Origin: Clostridia bacterium
GTDB lineage: Bacteria > Bacillota > Clostridia > TANB77 > CAG-508
Assembly: GCA_022797145.1 (NCBI GenBank)
Contig: JAAWKA010000004.1
Coordinates: 1 to 64,000 of the forward strand
Reading direction: 5' to 3'
DNA: 64,000 nt
Below the pieces are notes generated by a model that worked only from the letters and a program-made list of their open reading frames with translations, was not told the origin of the DNA and did no database searches. Made by a program: the position numbers and the translations under genes. This document shows, one piece after another, positions 16,826-26,522 of this stretch. Numbering within the stretch: position 1 is the first letter of the stretch; every line of letters starts with the position of its first letter.

Positions 16826-17491
16826 TTAAAGATTTTCCCCACATACAGCAACTCCTCTACTTGCTTCTTTACGACTATTACCTTCATATCCAATAGAAAA
16901 GTATCCACTTTTTCCACGCAAAATATATGGATATGTACCTGTAAGCCAATTGTTAAATTCTGCTGAATGCCAATTAGCTGTTCCAGGATTAGTTGTTGTT
17001 TCATTTCCTAATCCATCTCCTCTTTTAGCTGAATTTCTATCTGTTGTATATTTATCCCAATATATTGCATTTACATTAGGTGGTATATTTAATCCTCCTG
17101 CTACCCACTCCCATAAAGTAGTATTTATCTGTAATCCTGTATTATTTCCTGTTGTTGATGTTATTGATACATCATTGCTTGGATTTCCATATCCTGAAGC
17201 AGATAAAATAAGAATTGCACCATATTCTGTAGGTTTCATCATATGTACATCTATATTATTTGATTCGCTAGATGCTGTTAAATCTGTATTTAATGTTTCA
17301 TTTAACCCCATAGCTTCTCCTGATGTTTCCATTTTTCTAAAATTTCTTACCCAATTAGTTATTGTATCTGTATATTTATAATGTGTATTAGGATTTGCTT
17401 GTAATGCTGCCTTTACTTCTGTTTCATTTATTATTGTTAATATAATTATTAATAATGTAATATATATACATTTTTTTATAATTTTTTTCAT
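16826..17491 (-). CDS. secreted protein related to the C-terminal domain of KGITLV pseudopilins
   Basis: A signal peptide is clear: KKIIKKC, a hydrophobic core (residues 9-21) and a likely cut near VKA-AL (about 28). The 221-residue product then has EYGAILILSASGYG, a WEWVAG motif, YPYILRGKSGYF and the ending SRGVAVCG. This order is seen in the C-type-lectin/FGE-like domain attached to pseudopilins of gut Clostridia, here on an ordinary signal peptide instead of a pilin leader. It is probably a partner or soluble form of the surface proteins downstream. The 51-bp repeat copy 2 lies about 170 bp upstream. Function unproven. Confidence 0.7.
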   Translation of the reverse strand: MKKIIKKCIYITLLIIILTIINETEVKAALQANPNTHYKYTDTITNWVRNFRKMETSGEAMGLNETLNTDLTASSESNNIDVHMMKPTEYGAILILSASGYGNPSNDVSITSTTGNNTGLQINTTLWEWVAGGLNIPPNVNAIYWDKYTTDRNSAKRGDGLGNETTTNPGTANWHSAEFNNWLTGTYPYILRGKSGYFSIGYEGNSRKEASRGVAVCGENL

Positions 17492-17662
17492 TTTTCTTCC
17501 TCCCTAATTAAAATTAATCTTTACATTATATTTCTTAAAATATTTTGCTTAGCTTTTATGCTTTCATATTATCTTATTTATGTTTATTTTTAATATATTG
17601 TATTTTATAATTTTGTTATTGTAAATATTATTTATAAAATTTATATTACTTTATAAACTATG

Positions 17663-17713
17663 TTTCAATAAAAAATTAATAATCCACATTTTTTTCACAA
17701 TTTTTTCACAAAA
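17663..17713. repeat. 51-bp direct repeat, copy 2
   Basis: Matches 14462-14512 with two differences. It holds TAATCCACA and two TTTTTCACA motifs spaced about one helical turn apart. The TTTTTCACA motifs fit the DnaA-box pattern TTWTNCACA. It lies between the divergent secreted-protein gene (minus) and htrA (plus). Confidence 0.85.
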
Positions 17714-17767
17714 TTATTGTATTATAGGATAAACTAAAAATATATTATATTAATTTAGGAGGTTATT

Positions 17768-18991
17768 ATGGATAATAATTCAAACGATTATAAGGTAATT
17801 GATGTAAATAAGATAAAAGATAAGAAAACGACTCAAATTTCTTTTGGAAAAAGTGTACTTATTCCATTTTTTTCTGGTGTTATTGGCACAACTTTGGTAA
17901 TAGGAACTTGTTTTGGTATACCTCAGATAAAAGAGAAAATAATAGATTCAAAAAGTTCTACTGTTCTTTCTACTTCTGCTACTGAAAATAATTCTAATAC
18001 TTTAAATAATTCTCTTACACAAATATCTCTTTCTGATTTTTCAAATACAAGTATTAATGTGGCAAATACTGTTCGTCCTTCTATTGTAGGTATTCAAGTA
18101 GAATATACTATTAATTCACCTTTTTCTAGAACCAGTACTGGAAAAGCTGAAGGCTCTGGTATTATTATAACTGAAGATGGATATATTCTTACTAATAACC
18201 ATATTATAAATTCTTCATCTTCTGATTCCTATTATGAAATTTCTAAAGCAAATAAAGTTATAGTTTATTTATATAATGACGAAACTCCATATGAAGCCAA
18301 AATAATAGGTACTGATGAACAAACTGATTTAGCTGTTATCAAAATAGAAAAATCTAATCTTTCTCCTGCCACTCTTGGAAATTCAGATAATGTAAAAGTT
18401 GGAGAATTTTCTATGGCTATTGGTAATCCCCTTGGAATGCAAAGCAGTGTAACAAGTGGTATTGTTAGTGCTGTAAATAGAAAAGTTACAGACTCTGATG
18501 GTAAAACCTATACTTTAATCCAGACAGATGCTGCTATTAATTCAGGTAACAGTGGTGGTGCATTAGTAAATGCTAATGGAGAAGTAATTGGAATAAATAC
18601 TTTGAAACTTTCTGGAACTGGTATAGAAGGAATGGGATTTGCTATTCCTATTAATTCTACAAAAGATATATATGAGCAATTAGTTCAATATAATAAAGTA
18701 AAAAGACCTTACATTGGTATTACTGGGATAGATTTAGATCAAAAAACAGCTGATTATAATAAACTTGTTATAGGAGTTTATGTAAAACAAGTGGAAGATT
18801 TTTCATCAGCTCAAAAGGCTGGAATAAAACCTGGTGACGTTATAATAGAGGCTAATGGCACAAAAATTACCACTATGGAAGAATTAAATGAAATTAAAAA
18901 TAAACAAAAAATTGGAGATACTATGACAGTTAAAATAAATAGAAATAGTCAAGAATTAACTATTACTTTAACCCTTAGTGAACAACCTTAA
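17768..18991 (+). CDS. htrA: HtrA/DegP-type membrane-anchored serine protease with PDZ domain
   Basis: HtrA proteases degrade misfolded exported proteins at the outer face of the membrane. The 407-residue product has a cytoplasmic N-terminus, one membrane anchor (about residues 30-50) and a Ser/Asn-rich linker. The trypsin-like domain carries the catalytic His (NNHII), Asp (TDLAVIK) and Ser (GNSGGAL). One PDZ domain (about 310-400) contains KPGDVIIEANG. Domain order and length fit Firmicute HtrA. TTAGGAGG precedes the ATG. It stands alone and may help handle the secreted and pilin-like proteins to its left. Confidence 0.95.
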   Translation: MDNNSNDYKVIDVNKIKDKKTTQISFGKSVLIPFFSGVIGTTLVIGTCFGIPQIKEKIIDSKSSTVLSTSATENNSNTLNNSLTQISLSDFSNTSINVANTVRPSIVGIQVEYTINSPFSRTSTGKAEGSGIIITEDGYILTNNHIINSSSSDSYYEISKANKVIVYLYNDETPYEAKIIGTDEQTDLAVIKIEKSNLSPATLGNSDNVKVGEFSMAIGNPLGMQSSVTSGIVSAVNRKVTDSDGKTYTLIQTDAAINSGNSGGALVNANGEVIGINTLKLSGTGIEGMGFAIPINSTKDIYEQLVQYNKVKRPYIGITGIDLDQKTADYNKLVIGVYVKQVEDFSSAQKAGIKPGDVIIEANGTKITTMEELNEIKNKQKIGDTMTVKINRNSQELTITLTLSEQP

Positions 18992-19153
18992 AAATTAATT
19001 TTCTAACAATGCACATATTATTCACAAGATGGACAAAATTACTTGTTAATATATATTCAAGAGATAAGTAGTTTAATAAAAAATCTACTTTTCTTATAAA
19101 TATAAGTAAAACAATTGAGATTTTTCTTATATTAAACATCCCCTTTTATTTTC

Positions 19154-19179
19154 AAAAAGGCTATATACATAGCCTTTTT
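19154..19179 (+). terminator. terminator downstream of htrA
   Basis: AAAAAGGCTAT and ATAGCCTTTTTT around ATAC, followed by a T-rich tail. It is 163 bp after the htrA stop; nothing coding was seen between. Confidence 0.7.
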
Positions 19180-19278
19180 TGTTTTATTTTTTTAATTCTA
19201 TTGAAATATTATGTAAAATATTATACAATTATAAGTATATAAATTTAATATAGTCTAATTAAGAAAGGAAATAGCAAT

Positions 19279-19629
19279 ATGGAAAAAACATCAAATCTTG
19301 AAAACGACCTCCCATTAATTAATTTCTTAGTTGAACTTATTAATATGGGTGAAAACTTATCAACACAGGTAGGTTTTGGAGAAACTGTGGAAGAACAACT
19401 TTCTAAACAAATGATATCTGGTATTGAAGATACTCCATACATAGGAATTAAAAACTTAAAATTTAATACTGATGAAGGAATTATGTGCCTCTTTTACAAA
19501 AAAGAAACTATAAGAATTTCTGATACTAAAACAAAGGAATTTTATGTAGTACGGCATTTGAAGTTGGATAATAAATTATATCCATTTTGTCCTGAGTATT
19601 TTCCAGATAAAACAATTATTGTACAATAA
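19279..19629 (+). CDS. 116-residue hypothetical protein
   Basis: Starts MEKTSNLENDLPLINFLV, with AAGAAAGGAAA ten bases upstream. It seems to be a soluble mixed alpha/beta protein (VEEQLSKQMISG helix, then several beta-like stretches ending PDKTIIVQ). There are no Cys pairs, no membrane segment and no recognised family. It stands alone between two terminators, so it is its own transcription unit. Function unknown. Confidence 0.7.
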   Translation: MEKTSNLENDLPLINFLVELINMGENLSTQVGFGETVEEQLSKQMISGIEDTPYIGIKNLKFNTDEGIMCLFYKKETIRISDTKTKEFYVVRHLKLDNKLYPFCPEYFPDKTIIVQ

Positions 19630-19653
19630 AGACAATGTGTTGATTATTTTAAT

Positions 19654-19689
19654 AAAAAACCTGACAAATTAACTTTGTTAGGTTTTTTT
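19654..19689 (+). terminator. rho-independent terminator
   Basis: AAAAAACCTGACAA and TTGTTAGGTTTTTTT pair with one mismatch, 24 bp after the stop codon. The next 236 bp to 19925 are AT-rich, and I see nothing in them. Confidence 0.8.
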
Positions 19690-19925
19690 AGATTTAATTA
19701 ATTTTTATTTTGTTATTTTAAGTTTTATTGATTTTTTATATTGAAACTTTTTATTTTCCAGCTTTTATTACATACAAATCAAATTTTTTATTTTATTCTG
19801 TCATTGTCATATTTTATAATATTTTAGTTATAATTTAATTTTGAATAGAGCATAGTTTTTATTATTTATTCTTGTATTATTTCATTTTCTAGCTTTACTA
19901 ATTCAACTTCTTACTTAAGTTTATA

Positions 19926-20474
19926 CTATATCCATATAATCATTATTAGTAAAATAATCCCCATTATAACAAACAGATATCCCATTACTTTACTCATTTT
20001 TCTAAATGATTTTTCACTTTTTGGAGATGGATGAAAGATTCCTTTCCCAACATCATAACTCATTTTAGGAATATAATTTCCTATAATCATAAATGATATT
20101 CCTAAAATTAGGCATATACTTTTTCCAACATAAATTGTGCTTCCTAATGAGACTTCTATCATAATAATATATAATAATACTGTTATAATAGGAATAAACC
20201 ATTCCATTATCTTTAATATTCTAGGCTTTTTACTATTTTTTAATTCATTCACTTTTGTTGTAAATATAATACATATTGTTTGAACGAAAGCCATTATAAT
20301 CGGTATTCCAAATAATGCAAAATTTTTTGGTGCATAGTTATCTGGTACATCATTTACTGTAAAATGAATAGGCATTTGCTCTGGTAGCTTATTATAAAAT
20401 ATAATTCCTAATACCATTGGTAATAGACACATGATTACACTTAAGATTAATACTTTTTTACTTCTATTTTCCAT
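19926..20474 (-). CDS. sdpI: SdpI-family membrane protein (DUF1648 + SdpI)
   Basis: In Bacillus, SdpI gives immunity to the SdpC toxin and signals to its repressor SdpR. The 182-residue product starts with a DUF1648 span, including LPEQMPIHFTVNDVPDNY, then has four or five more membrane segments and the SdpI motif IGNYIPK. It overlaps the upstream ArsR-type gene by 11 bp, the standard sdpR-sdpI pairing. No sdpC-like toxin gene is in the window, so it may be an orphan immunity or envelope-stress protein. Confidence 0.88.
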   Translation of the reverse strand: MENRSKKVLILSVIMCLLPMVLGIIFYNKLPEQMPIHFTVNDVPDNYAPKNFALFGIPIIMAFVQTICIIFTTKVNELKNSKKPRILKIMEWFIPIITVLLYIIMIEVSLGSTIYVGKSICLILGISFMIIGNYIPKMSYDVGKGIFHPSPKSEKSFRKMSKVMGYLFVIMGIILLIMIIWI

Positions 20475-20739
20475 TCTTATTTCCTCCTAACTTATAAATC
20501 CAAACTAAAACATCTTCAAATACAGAACTATTTAATTCATAAAAAATAAAGTTTTTTTGTCTTGTTTCAGTTATCAAATTTGCTTTTTTTAATTGTGATA
20601 AATGATATGAAACTGTTGCTCCAGTTAAATTAAATTTTTCAGATATTTCTCCTGCTGATTTTCTTTCTTCTTTTAACATTTCTAGTATATCTCTCCTTAC
20701 AGGATCTGATATTGCTTTTAATGTTTCTGACATTCCCAT
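20464..20739 (-). CDS. sdpR: ArsR-family repressor, SdpR-like
   Basis: A 91-residue winged-helix repressor starting MGMSETLKAISDPVRRDILEM, with the recognition helix region in GATVSYHLSQLKKANLI. It has no metal-binding Cys pair, which fits SdpR rather than metal-sensing ArsR. AAAGGAGT lies eight bases before the ATG. It probably represses its own operon with sdpI through the two palindromes at 20760-20840, which flank the promoter. Translation is coupled to sdpI by an 11-bp overlap. Confidence 0.9.
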   Translation of the reverse strand: MGMSETLKAISDPVRRDILEMLKEERKSAGEISEKFNLTGATVSYHLSQLKKANLITETRQKNFIFYELNSSVFEDVLVWIYKLGGNKNGK

Positions 20740-20759
20740 ATTTATTACTCCTTTTAATA

Positions 20760-20840
20760 TTTAGAAATATTTCTAAATAGATTATACTATTTTAATTTCA
20801 TATTTGTCAATAACTATTTAGATTTTTTTCTAAATAGTTA
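20760..20840. promoter_or_regulatory. two palindromic operators of the sdpR-sdpI operon
   Basis: TTTAGAAAT-ATTTCTAAA (20760-20777) and TAACTATTTAGA-six bases-TCTAAATAGTTA (20811-20840) share the half-site TTTAGAAA/TTTCTAAA. They sit either side of the promoter at 20781-20810. The first lies at the transcription start and the second just upstream of the -35, a good layout for looping or cooperative self-repression. Confidence 0.75.
20781..20810 (-). promoter_or_regulatory. sdpR-sdpI promoter
   Basis: On the minus strand: perfect TTGACA (20805-20810), an 18-base spacer and perfect TATAAT (20781-20786). Such a strong promoter usually needs a repressor, which fits the flanking operators. Confidence 0.8.
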
Positions 20841-21005
20841 TGAAAAGCAAGAACTTGTATTTAAATTTATTACTTTTAAACTGATAAAATAACTTGTTTT
20901 ACTTAAATCTAAGAATGTGTGTAAAAAAAATTATTATATGTATATGTATGTATATTATGCTAGTTATTTTTGACAGCTTTTAATGACTTTTACTAAAATA
21001 AAAGA

Positions 21006-21034
21006 AAAGCGGTAATACCAATAATTACCGCTTT
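21006..21034 (-). terminator. terminator of the rplM-rpsI operon
   Basis: AAAGCGGTAAT and ATTACCGCTTT pair perfectly. On the minus strand TTTTCTTTTATTTT follows. It lies 40 bp after the rpsI stop. Confidence 0.85.
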
Positions 21035-21074
21035 GTATATAGGCTTCCCACCTCTTGCCCAAACGAGCTCTTTT

Positions 21075-21482
21075 CTATCTCTTACTAAATTGTGGTGCTT
21101 TTCTCGCTTTTTTAAGACCGTATTTCTTTCTTTCCTTCATACGTGGATCTCTTGTTAGAAAACCACTTGATTTTAAAACTGGTCTATATTCTTCATTTGC
21201 TTCTAATAGTGCTCTTGATATTCCATGTCTTATTGCTCCTGCTTGACCTGTATATCCTCCTCCTACTACCTTACAAATAACATCATATTTTGAAAGTGTA
21301 TTTGTTACTGTTAGTGGCTGTCTTACTATTACCTTTAATGTTTCTAATCCTAAATATTCATCTATATTCTTTCCATTTATTGTTATATTTCCTGTCCCTT
21401 CTACTAATCTAACTCTAGCTATAGAACTTTTTCTTCTTCCTGTACCATAGAACATTATTTTTTCTGATTTTACTTTAGGCAT
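21075..21482 (-). CDS. rpsI: 30S ribosomal protein S9
   Basis: The 135-residue product carries the S9 signatures [33 protein letters not shown] and the basic tail [12 protein letters not shown] that reaches the P-site tRNA. Length is slightly above the usual 130 because of a short N-terminal MPKVKSEKI extension. AAGGAGG precedes the ATG. It follows rplM by 23 bp, the universal L13-S9 operon. Confidence 0.98.
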   Translation of the reverse strand: MPKVKSEKIMFYGTGRRKSSIARVRLVEGTGNITINGKNIDEYLGLETLKVIVRQPLTVTNTLSKYDVICKVVGGGYTGQAGAIRHGISRALLEANEEYRPVLKSSGFLTRDPRMKERKKYGLKKARKAPQFSKR

Positions 21483-21505
21483 TTATTTTTCCTCCTTAAT
21501 TTTTC

Positions 21506-21940
21506 TTAGAATTCCCATTTTTCTGGCTTTTGTGCTTGATTTTCATGCTCACTACCAGCATATACTCTTAATTTTTTTATTGTTTGTCTTCCTAGACTGT
21601 TATGTGGAAGCATTCCTTTTATTGCAAGCATTAATGCTCTTTCTGGCTTATTTGCTAACATATCTCTTGCTTTTATTTCTTTCATACCTCCAATATATCC
21701 TGAATGATGTCTATAAATTTTTTGATCTAATTTATGACCTGTTAATATTACTTTTGAGCAATTTATTATAATTACATGGTCTCCTACGTCTAAATTTGGT
21801 GTAAATGTTGGTTTATGTTTTCCTCTTAACAATTTTGCAGCTTCTGTTGCTACTCTTCCTAATGGTTTATTTTCTGCATCAATTATGTACCATTTTCTTT
21901 TTATATCATCTTTTTTTATGCTATATGTTGTATTATTCAT
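21506..21940 (-). CDS. rplM: 50S ribosomal protein L13
   Basis: The 144-residue product has the L13 core [38 protein letters not shown] and [14 protein letters not shown] start it at ATG 21940, where GGAGGG lies upstream; an ATG six codons earlier (21958) overlaps that ribosome site. It is the first gene of the L13-S9 operon, behind a promoter at 22053-22081 and a structured leader. Confidence 0.97.
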   Translation of the reverse strand: MNNTTYSIKKDDIKRKWYIIDAENKPLGRVATEAAKLLRGKHKPTFTPNLDVGDHVIIINCSKVILTGHKLDQKIYRHHSGYIGGMKEIKARDMLANKPERALMLAIKGMLPHNSLGRQTIKKLRVYAGSEHENQAQKPEKWEF

Positions 21941-21998
21941 GGTAATAATACCCTCCATTCATTTTTTATTAAATATTTTACTTTTATGAAATAATCAT

Positions 21999-22022
21999 AT
22001 AAACTACCGGGGAGAAGTTTAT
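21999..22022 (-). promoter_or_regulatory. leader hairpin of the rplM-rpsI mRNA
   Basis: On the minus strand ATAAACT and AGTTTAT close a loop containing TCTCCCCGGT, the only GC-rich spot in the 5' leader. Its place before rplM suggests the autoregulatory L13 leader known in Firmicutes; I have not matched its consensus. Confidence 0.4.
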
Positions 22023-22052
22023 TTTATTATCTCATTTCTATAATGCTTTATT

Positions 22053-22081
22053 ATTCTAATATAAATTGTATAAAAAGTCAA
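22053..22081 (-). promoter_or_regulatory. rplM-rpsI promoter
   Basis: On the minus strand: TTGACT (22076-22081), 17 bases, TAGAAT (22053-22058). Transcription would start near 22046, giving a leader of about 105 nt. Confidence 0.65.
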
Positions 22082-22159
22082 TATTTATGCATAATTTATT
22101 TACATCTTATATAAAAAAATGATATAATTTTTATAGTTTTATGAAAGGATTGAAGTTTT

Positions 22160-22996
22160 ATGAAATTTAATTGGAGATTTATTATATTTGGATTTATTAT
22201 TTTTATTTGTATTTTTGCTGTTAATTTTGCAATTTTTTGGAAATATATACGAAAAACAGAAACGCCCACAAATAATAATATAGTTACTCCTGCTGTTGAT
22301 AATGAAACTTTAGATAATTTAGAAAAAGATTTTTCTAATATTTTTTCTAACTCTTTAGATTATCAGGGATATAATGTAAATACTATTGGCGTTATAAAAA
22401 AGGATAATTCCAAAGATCTAATATTTACTTTAGTTTCTAGAAAAGAAATAATAGAAAATAGATATGATATAGATTTACAAATTCCAAGAATTAATATTTC
22501 TAATCCTATAGTAGATAAGTTTAACGAAAAAATTGAAGGTTTGTTTATTAATAAAGCAAATGATGTTATTTTAAATGCTACAAATAATACTATTTATCGT
22601 GTTGAATATATGGGATATATTAATTCAAATATTTTATCTTTGGTTATTAAATCTACTTTAAAAGAAGGTAATAATCCTCAAAGAGTTATTATTCAAACAT
22701 ATAATTATAATTTAAGCACTAATGAAGAAATGACCTTGAATCAACTTATAGAAATACAAGGCTTAAATAAATCCGCTGTTGAAAATAAAATTATTAATAA
22801 GATAAATTCTTCAAACAACGATGCTGAGACTTTAAAAAGACTTGGTTATAATGTTTATATTAGGAATACTTCTAGTGATATTTATAAAGTAGAAAATACT
22901 TCTAATTTTATTTTAGGAAAAGATAATCATTTATATATTCTTTATCCTTATGGAAATTCTAATTTTACTGATGTTGTAGATGTAATTATTTTTTAA
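22160..22996 (+). CDS. membrane-anchored extracellular protein, possible PdaC/RsiV-like (DUF4163/DUF3298) fold
   Basis: The 278-residue product has one N-terminal membrane anchor (residues 7-28), a short linker and a long outside domain. The layout DLQIPRINISNPIVDKFNEKIEGLF... then RVEYMGYINSNILSLVIKS... and MTLNQLIEIQGLNKS resembles proteins with DUF4163/DUF3298 domains (PdaC, RsiV), in which the second half begins with a similar TLxDLF-type motif. No catalytic residues can be assigned. The ribosome site GAAAGGAT lies before the ATG. It stands alone; a terminator shared with lexA follows. Confidence 0.65.
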   Translation: MKFNWRFIIFGFIIFICIFAVNFAIFWKYIRKTETPTNNNIVTPAVDNETLDNLEKDFSNIFSNSLDYQGYNVNTIGVIKKDNSKDLIFTLVSRKEIIENRYDIDLQIPRINISNPIVDKFNEKIEGLFINKANDVILNATNNTIYRVEYMGYINSNILSLVIKSTLKEGNNPQRVIIQTYNYNLSTNEEMTLNQLIEIQGLNKSAVENKIINKINSSNNDAETLKRLGYNVYIRNTSSDIYKVENTSNFILGKDNHLYILYPYGNSNFTDVVDVIIF

Positions 22997-23034
22997 AAAT
23001 AAAGTATATAGTTTTTTAGCTATATACTTTATTT
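22997..23034. terminator. bidirectional terminator
   Basis: AAATAAAGTATATAG and CTATATACTTTATTT pair perfectly around an 8-base loop, right after the stop codon of the membrane protein and just before the lexA stop. Confidence 0.85.
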
Positions 23035-23038
23035 TTAT

Positions 23039-23695
23039 TTACATTTTTCTAAAAACTCCACCTACTTTACCAAGTATTTTACAGTCTGATACTATTATTG
23101 GTTCCATGTTTGAATTTTCTGGTTGTAAACGTATATGATCTTTTTCTTTATAAAATGTTTTTACTGTAGCCTCATCTTCTATTAATGCAACTACTACTTC
23201 TCCATTATTTGCTGTATTTTGTTTTTTTACCAATATGTAGTCTCCATCTAAAATTCCTGCTTCTATCATGCTCTCTCCTCTTACTGTTAGCATAAAACTT
23301 TCACTATTACCAACAAAGTCTATCGGTATTGGAAATGTATCTGTTACATTTTCTACAGCTAATATTGGTGCTCCTGCTGTTATTTTTCCTATAACTGGTA
23401 CCTCTACCATTTCTTTTCCTGAGTAAAATTCTTTGTTTGAATCTTGAGATTTTCTTTCTTCTGCTCCACCCTTTAATAGTTTTAATGTCCTTCCTTTTTG
23501 TGACTCCTTTTTTAAATATCCTTTTGATTCTAATTTTGCAAGATAACCATGTACAGTTGCTGTTGATTTTAATCCTACTGCTTTTCCTATTTCTCTTACT
23601 GATGGTGGATACCCATTTGTTATTATTTGTTTCTCTATGTATTTAATAATTGCTTTTTCTCTTTTATTTAACTCATTAGTTTCCTTTTTTTTCAT
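23039..23695 (-). CDS. lexA: SOS repressor LexA
   Basis: LexA represses DNA-damage genes and cuts itself when RecA is active. The 218-residue product has the winged helix (residues 8-70, [25 protein letters not shown]), the Ala-Gly cleavage site in ITAGAP (about 107), the catalytic Ser in [10 protein letters not shown] and the catalytic Lys in EATVKTF. Length is normal. AGGGAG precedes the ATG. I saw no clear GAAC-N4-GTTC box upstream, so autoregulation is not evident. It follows obg by 88 bp on the same strand. Confidence 0.96.
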   Translation of the reverse strand: MKKKETNELNKREKAIIKYIEKQIITNGYPPSVREIGKAVGLKSTATVHGYLAKLESKGYLKKESQKGRTLKLLKGGAEERKSQDSNKEFYSGKEMVEVPVIGKITAGAPILAVENVTDTFPIPIDFVGNSESFMLTVRGESMIEAGILDGDYILVKKQNTANNGEVVVALIEDEATVKTFYKEKDHIRLQPENSNMEPIIVSDCKILGKVGGVFRKM

Positions 23696-23783
23696 TCATT
23701 TTCACTCCCTATAATATATTTTTAAATATATTATCATAAAAAAAAAGAAAAGTCAAACAAAAGTTTTACTCTTCTTCTTTTTT

Positions 23784-25091
<1,308 letters not shown>

Positions 25092-25117
25092 TTATAATTA
25101 TCTTCATAATTTTTGTA

Positions 25118-26119
25118 CTACACTAAAAAATAATCTAATTTCATTGACTCTTTTACTTTCTTTATTGTATTTGCTGCTTCTTTTTGAGCTTTCTTTGTAC
25201 CTTCCATTAAAATTTCTTTTACAAGTTTTGGATTTTCTTCATAATATCTTCTTTTTTCTTGTATTGGTAATAACTCTTTTACAATATTTTTTATTAATTG
25301 TTTTTTGCATACTACACATCCACGTTTTCCTGCTCTACATTCAGCACAAATTTCTTCTACTTCAGAGTTGCTAAATAATTTATGATAATATGAAACCATA
25401 CATATATCAGGATTTCCATAATCATCTTTTTTTATTCTAGCTGGATCAGTTAGTGCATTCATCACTTTTTTTGTTATTTCTTCTTCTGGATCTGATAAAT
25501 AAATAGCATTTCCTAGTGATTTTCCCATTTTTTCATTTCCATCTAATCCCTTTATTCTTTTATTTTCTCCTATATATGCTTGTGGTTCTCTCAATGTTTC
25601 TCCATAAATTGAATTGAATTTTCTTACTATTTCTCTGCACTGTTCTATTAAAGGTAACTGATCTTCCCCCACAGGAATAATATTTGCATTAAATGCTGTT
25701 ATATCTGCTGCTTGGCTTATAGGATATCCCAAAAATCCATATGTTACACTTTCTCCAAATAGTTCTTTTTTTTGTGATATCTCTGTTTTTACTGTTGGAT
25801 TTCTTTGCAATCTTGCTATTGTAACAAGATTTGAATAAAACACTGTTAATTCTGCAATTTCTGGTATCATAGATTGTAAAAATATTGTTGATTTTTCTGG
25901 ATCTATTCCAACAGCTAATTGATCCATTACTATTTGTTCTACATTATTTTTTACCTTTTCTGGGTTACTAAAGTTGTCTGTTAATGCCTGAATATCTGCT
26001 ACTTCTATATATGTTTCATATTCATTTTGAAGTTTCACCCTGTTTTTCAATGACCCAAAATAATGCCCTATATGTAACTTTCCTGTTGGTCTATCTCCTG
26101 TTAATATTATATCATTCAT
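25118..26119 (-). CDS. trpS: tryptophanyl-tRNA synthetase
   Basis: Class I synthetase charging tRNA-Trp. The 333-residue product has GDRPTGKLHIGHYFGS (HIGH motif, residues 16-19), the dimer region and KMGKSLGN in place of KMSKS (about residue 197). A Cys-rich stretch CAECRAGKRGCVVCKK (about 256-271) could bind zinc, as in some TrpRS. It sits between rpmA and obg, interrupting the usual rplU-rpmA-obg run. No T-box was seen in its upstream region. Confidence 0.96.
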   Translation of the reverse strand: MNDIILTGDRPTGKLHIGHYFGSLKNRVKLQNEYETYIEVADIQALTDNFSNPEKVKNNVEQIVMDQLAVGIDPEKSTIFLQSMIPEIAELTVFYSNLVTIARLQRNPTVKTEISQKKELFGESVTYGFLGYPISQAADITAFNANIIPVGEDQLPLIEQCREIVRKFNSIYGETLREPQAYIGENKRIKGLDGNEKMGKSLGNAIYLSDPEEEITKKVMNALTDPARIKKDDYGNPDICMVSYYHKLFSNSEVEEICAECRAGKRGCVVCKKQLIKNIVKELLPIQEKRRYYEENPKLVKEILMEGTKKAQKEAANTIKKVKESMKLDYFLV

Positions 26120-26183
26120 ATATTTCCTTCTTTCTCTATAATATTCTTTTAATATTTTAAAATTATACTCTATTTGTAATAAA

Positions 26184-26210
26184 AAAACAACTCCTTAATA
26201 GAGTTGTTTT
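26184..26210 (-). terminator. terminator of the rplU-rpmA operon
   Basis: AAAACAACTC and GAGTTGTTTT around a 7-base loop; minus-strand T-run follows (26181-26187). It starts four bases after the rpmA stop. Confidence 0.85.
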
Positions 26211-26213
26211 ATA

Positions 26214-26486
26214 TTATTTACTTTCTACATCAGTCACTGGATACACACTTACTTTTTTCTTATCTCTTCCTAATCTTTCAAATTTAACTGTTCCATCTAC
26301 TAATGCATATAGTGTATCATCACTACCAATTCCAACATTAGTTCCTGGATGTATATGAGTTCCTCTTTGTCTCATTAATATATTTCCTGCTAAAACAAAT
26401 TGTCCATCTGCTCTTTTTACCCCAAGACGTTTAGACTCACTATCTCTTCCATTTTTTACACTACCTTGACCTTTTTTATGAGCCAT
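26214..26486 (-). CDS. rpmA: 50S ribosomal protein L27 without the Firmicute N-terminal extension
   Basis: The 90-residue product starts [16 protein letters not shown]. Most Firmicutes make L27 with an extra leader ending LQFFA, removed by the Prp protease encoded between rplU and rpmA. Here neither exists: AAAGGAGT lies right before this ATG, a stop codon is in frame just upstream, and only 36 bp separate rplU and rpmA. The start is therefore at the mature N-terminus, as in Gram-negative bacteria. The rest is standard L27 ([19 protein letters not shown]). Confidence 0.97.
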   Translation of the reverse strand: MAHKKGQGSVKNGRDSESKRLGVKRADGQFVLAGNILMRQRGTHIHPGTNVGIGSDDTLYALVDGTVKFERLGRDKKKVSVYPVTDVESK

Positions 26487-26522
26487 TCTTTTCACTCCTT
26501 TCGTGATTTTAGTTTTTTATGT

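Noticed and set aside
16816..17004. A minus-strand frame of 62 codons inside the secreted-protein gene
   Set aside because: It overlaps the secreted protein in another frame of the same strand. The signal-peptide frame (16826-17491) is longer and has clear domain features.
17663..17713. Cluster of DnaA-box-like motifs as a replication origin
   Set aside because: Only two or three boxes, no dnaA/dnaN nearby, and a second copy before another surface gene; a local regulatory or duplicated sequence is more likely.
26120..26180. Possible T-box before trpS
   Set aside because: The gap is too short and lacks the AGGGTGG motif; only asnS has a T-box in this window.
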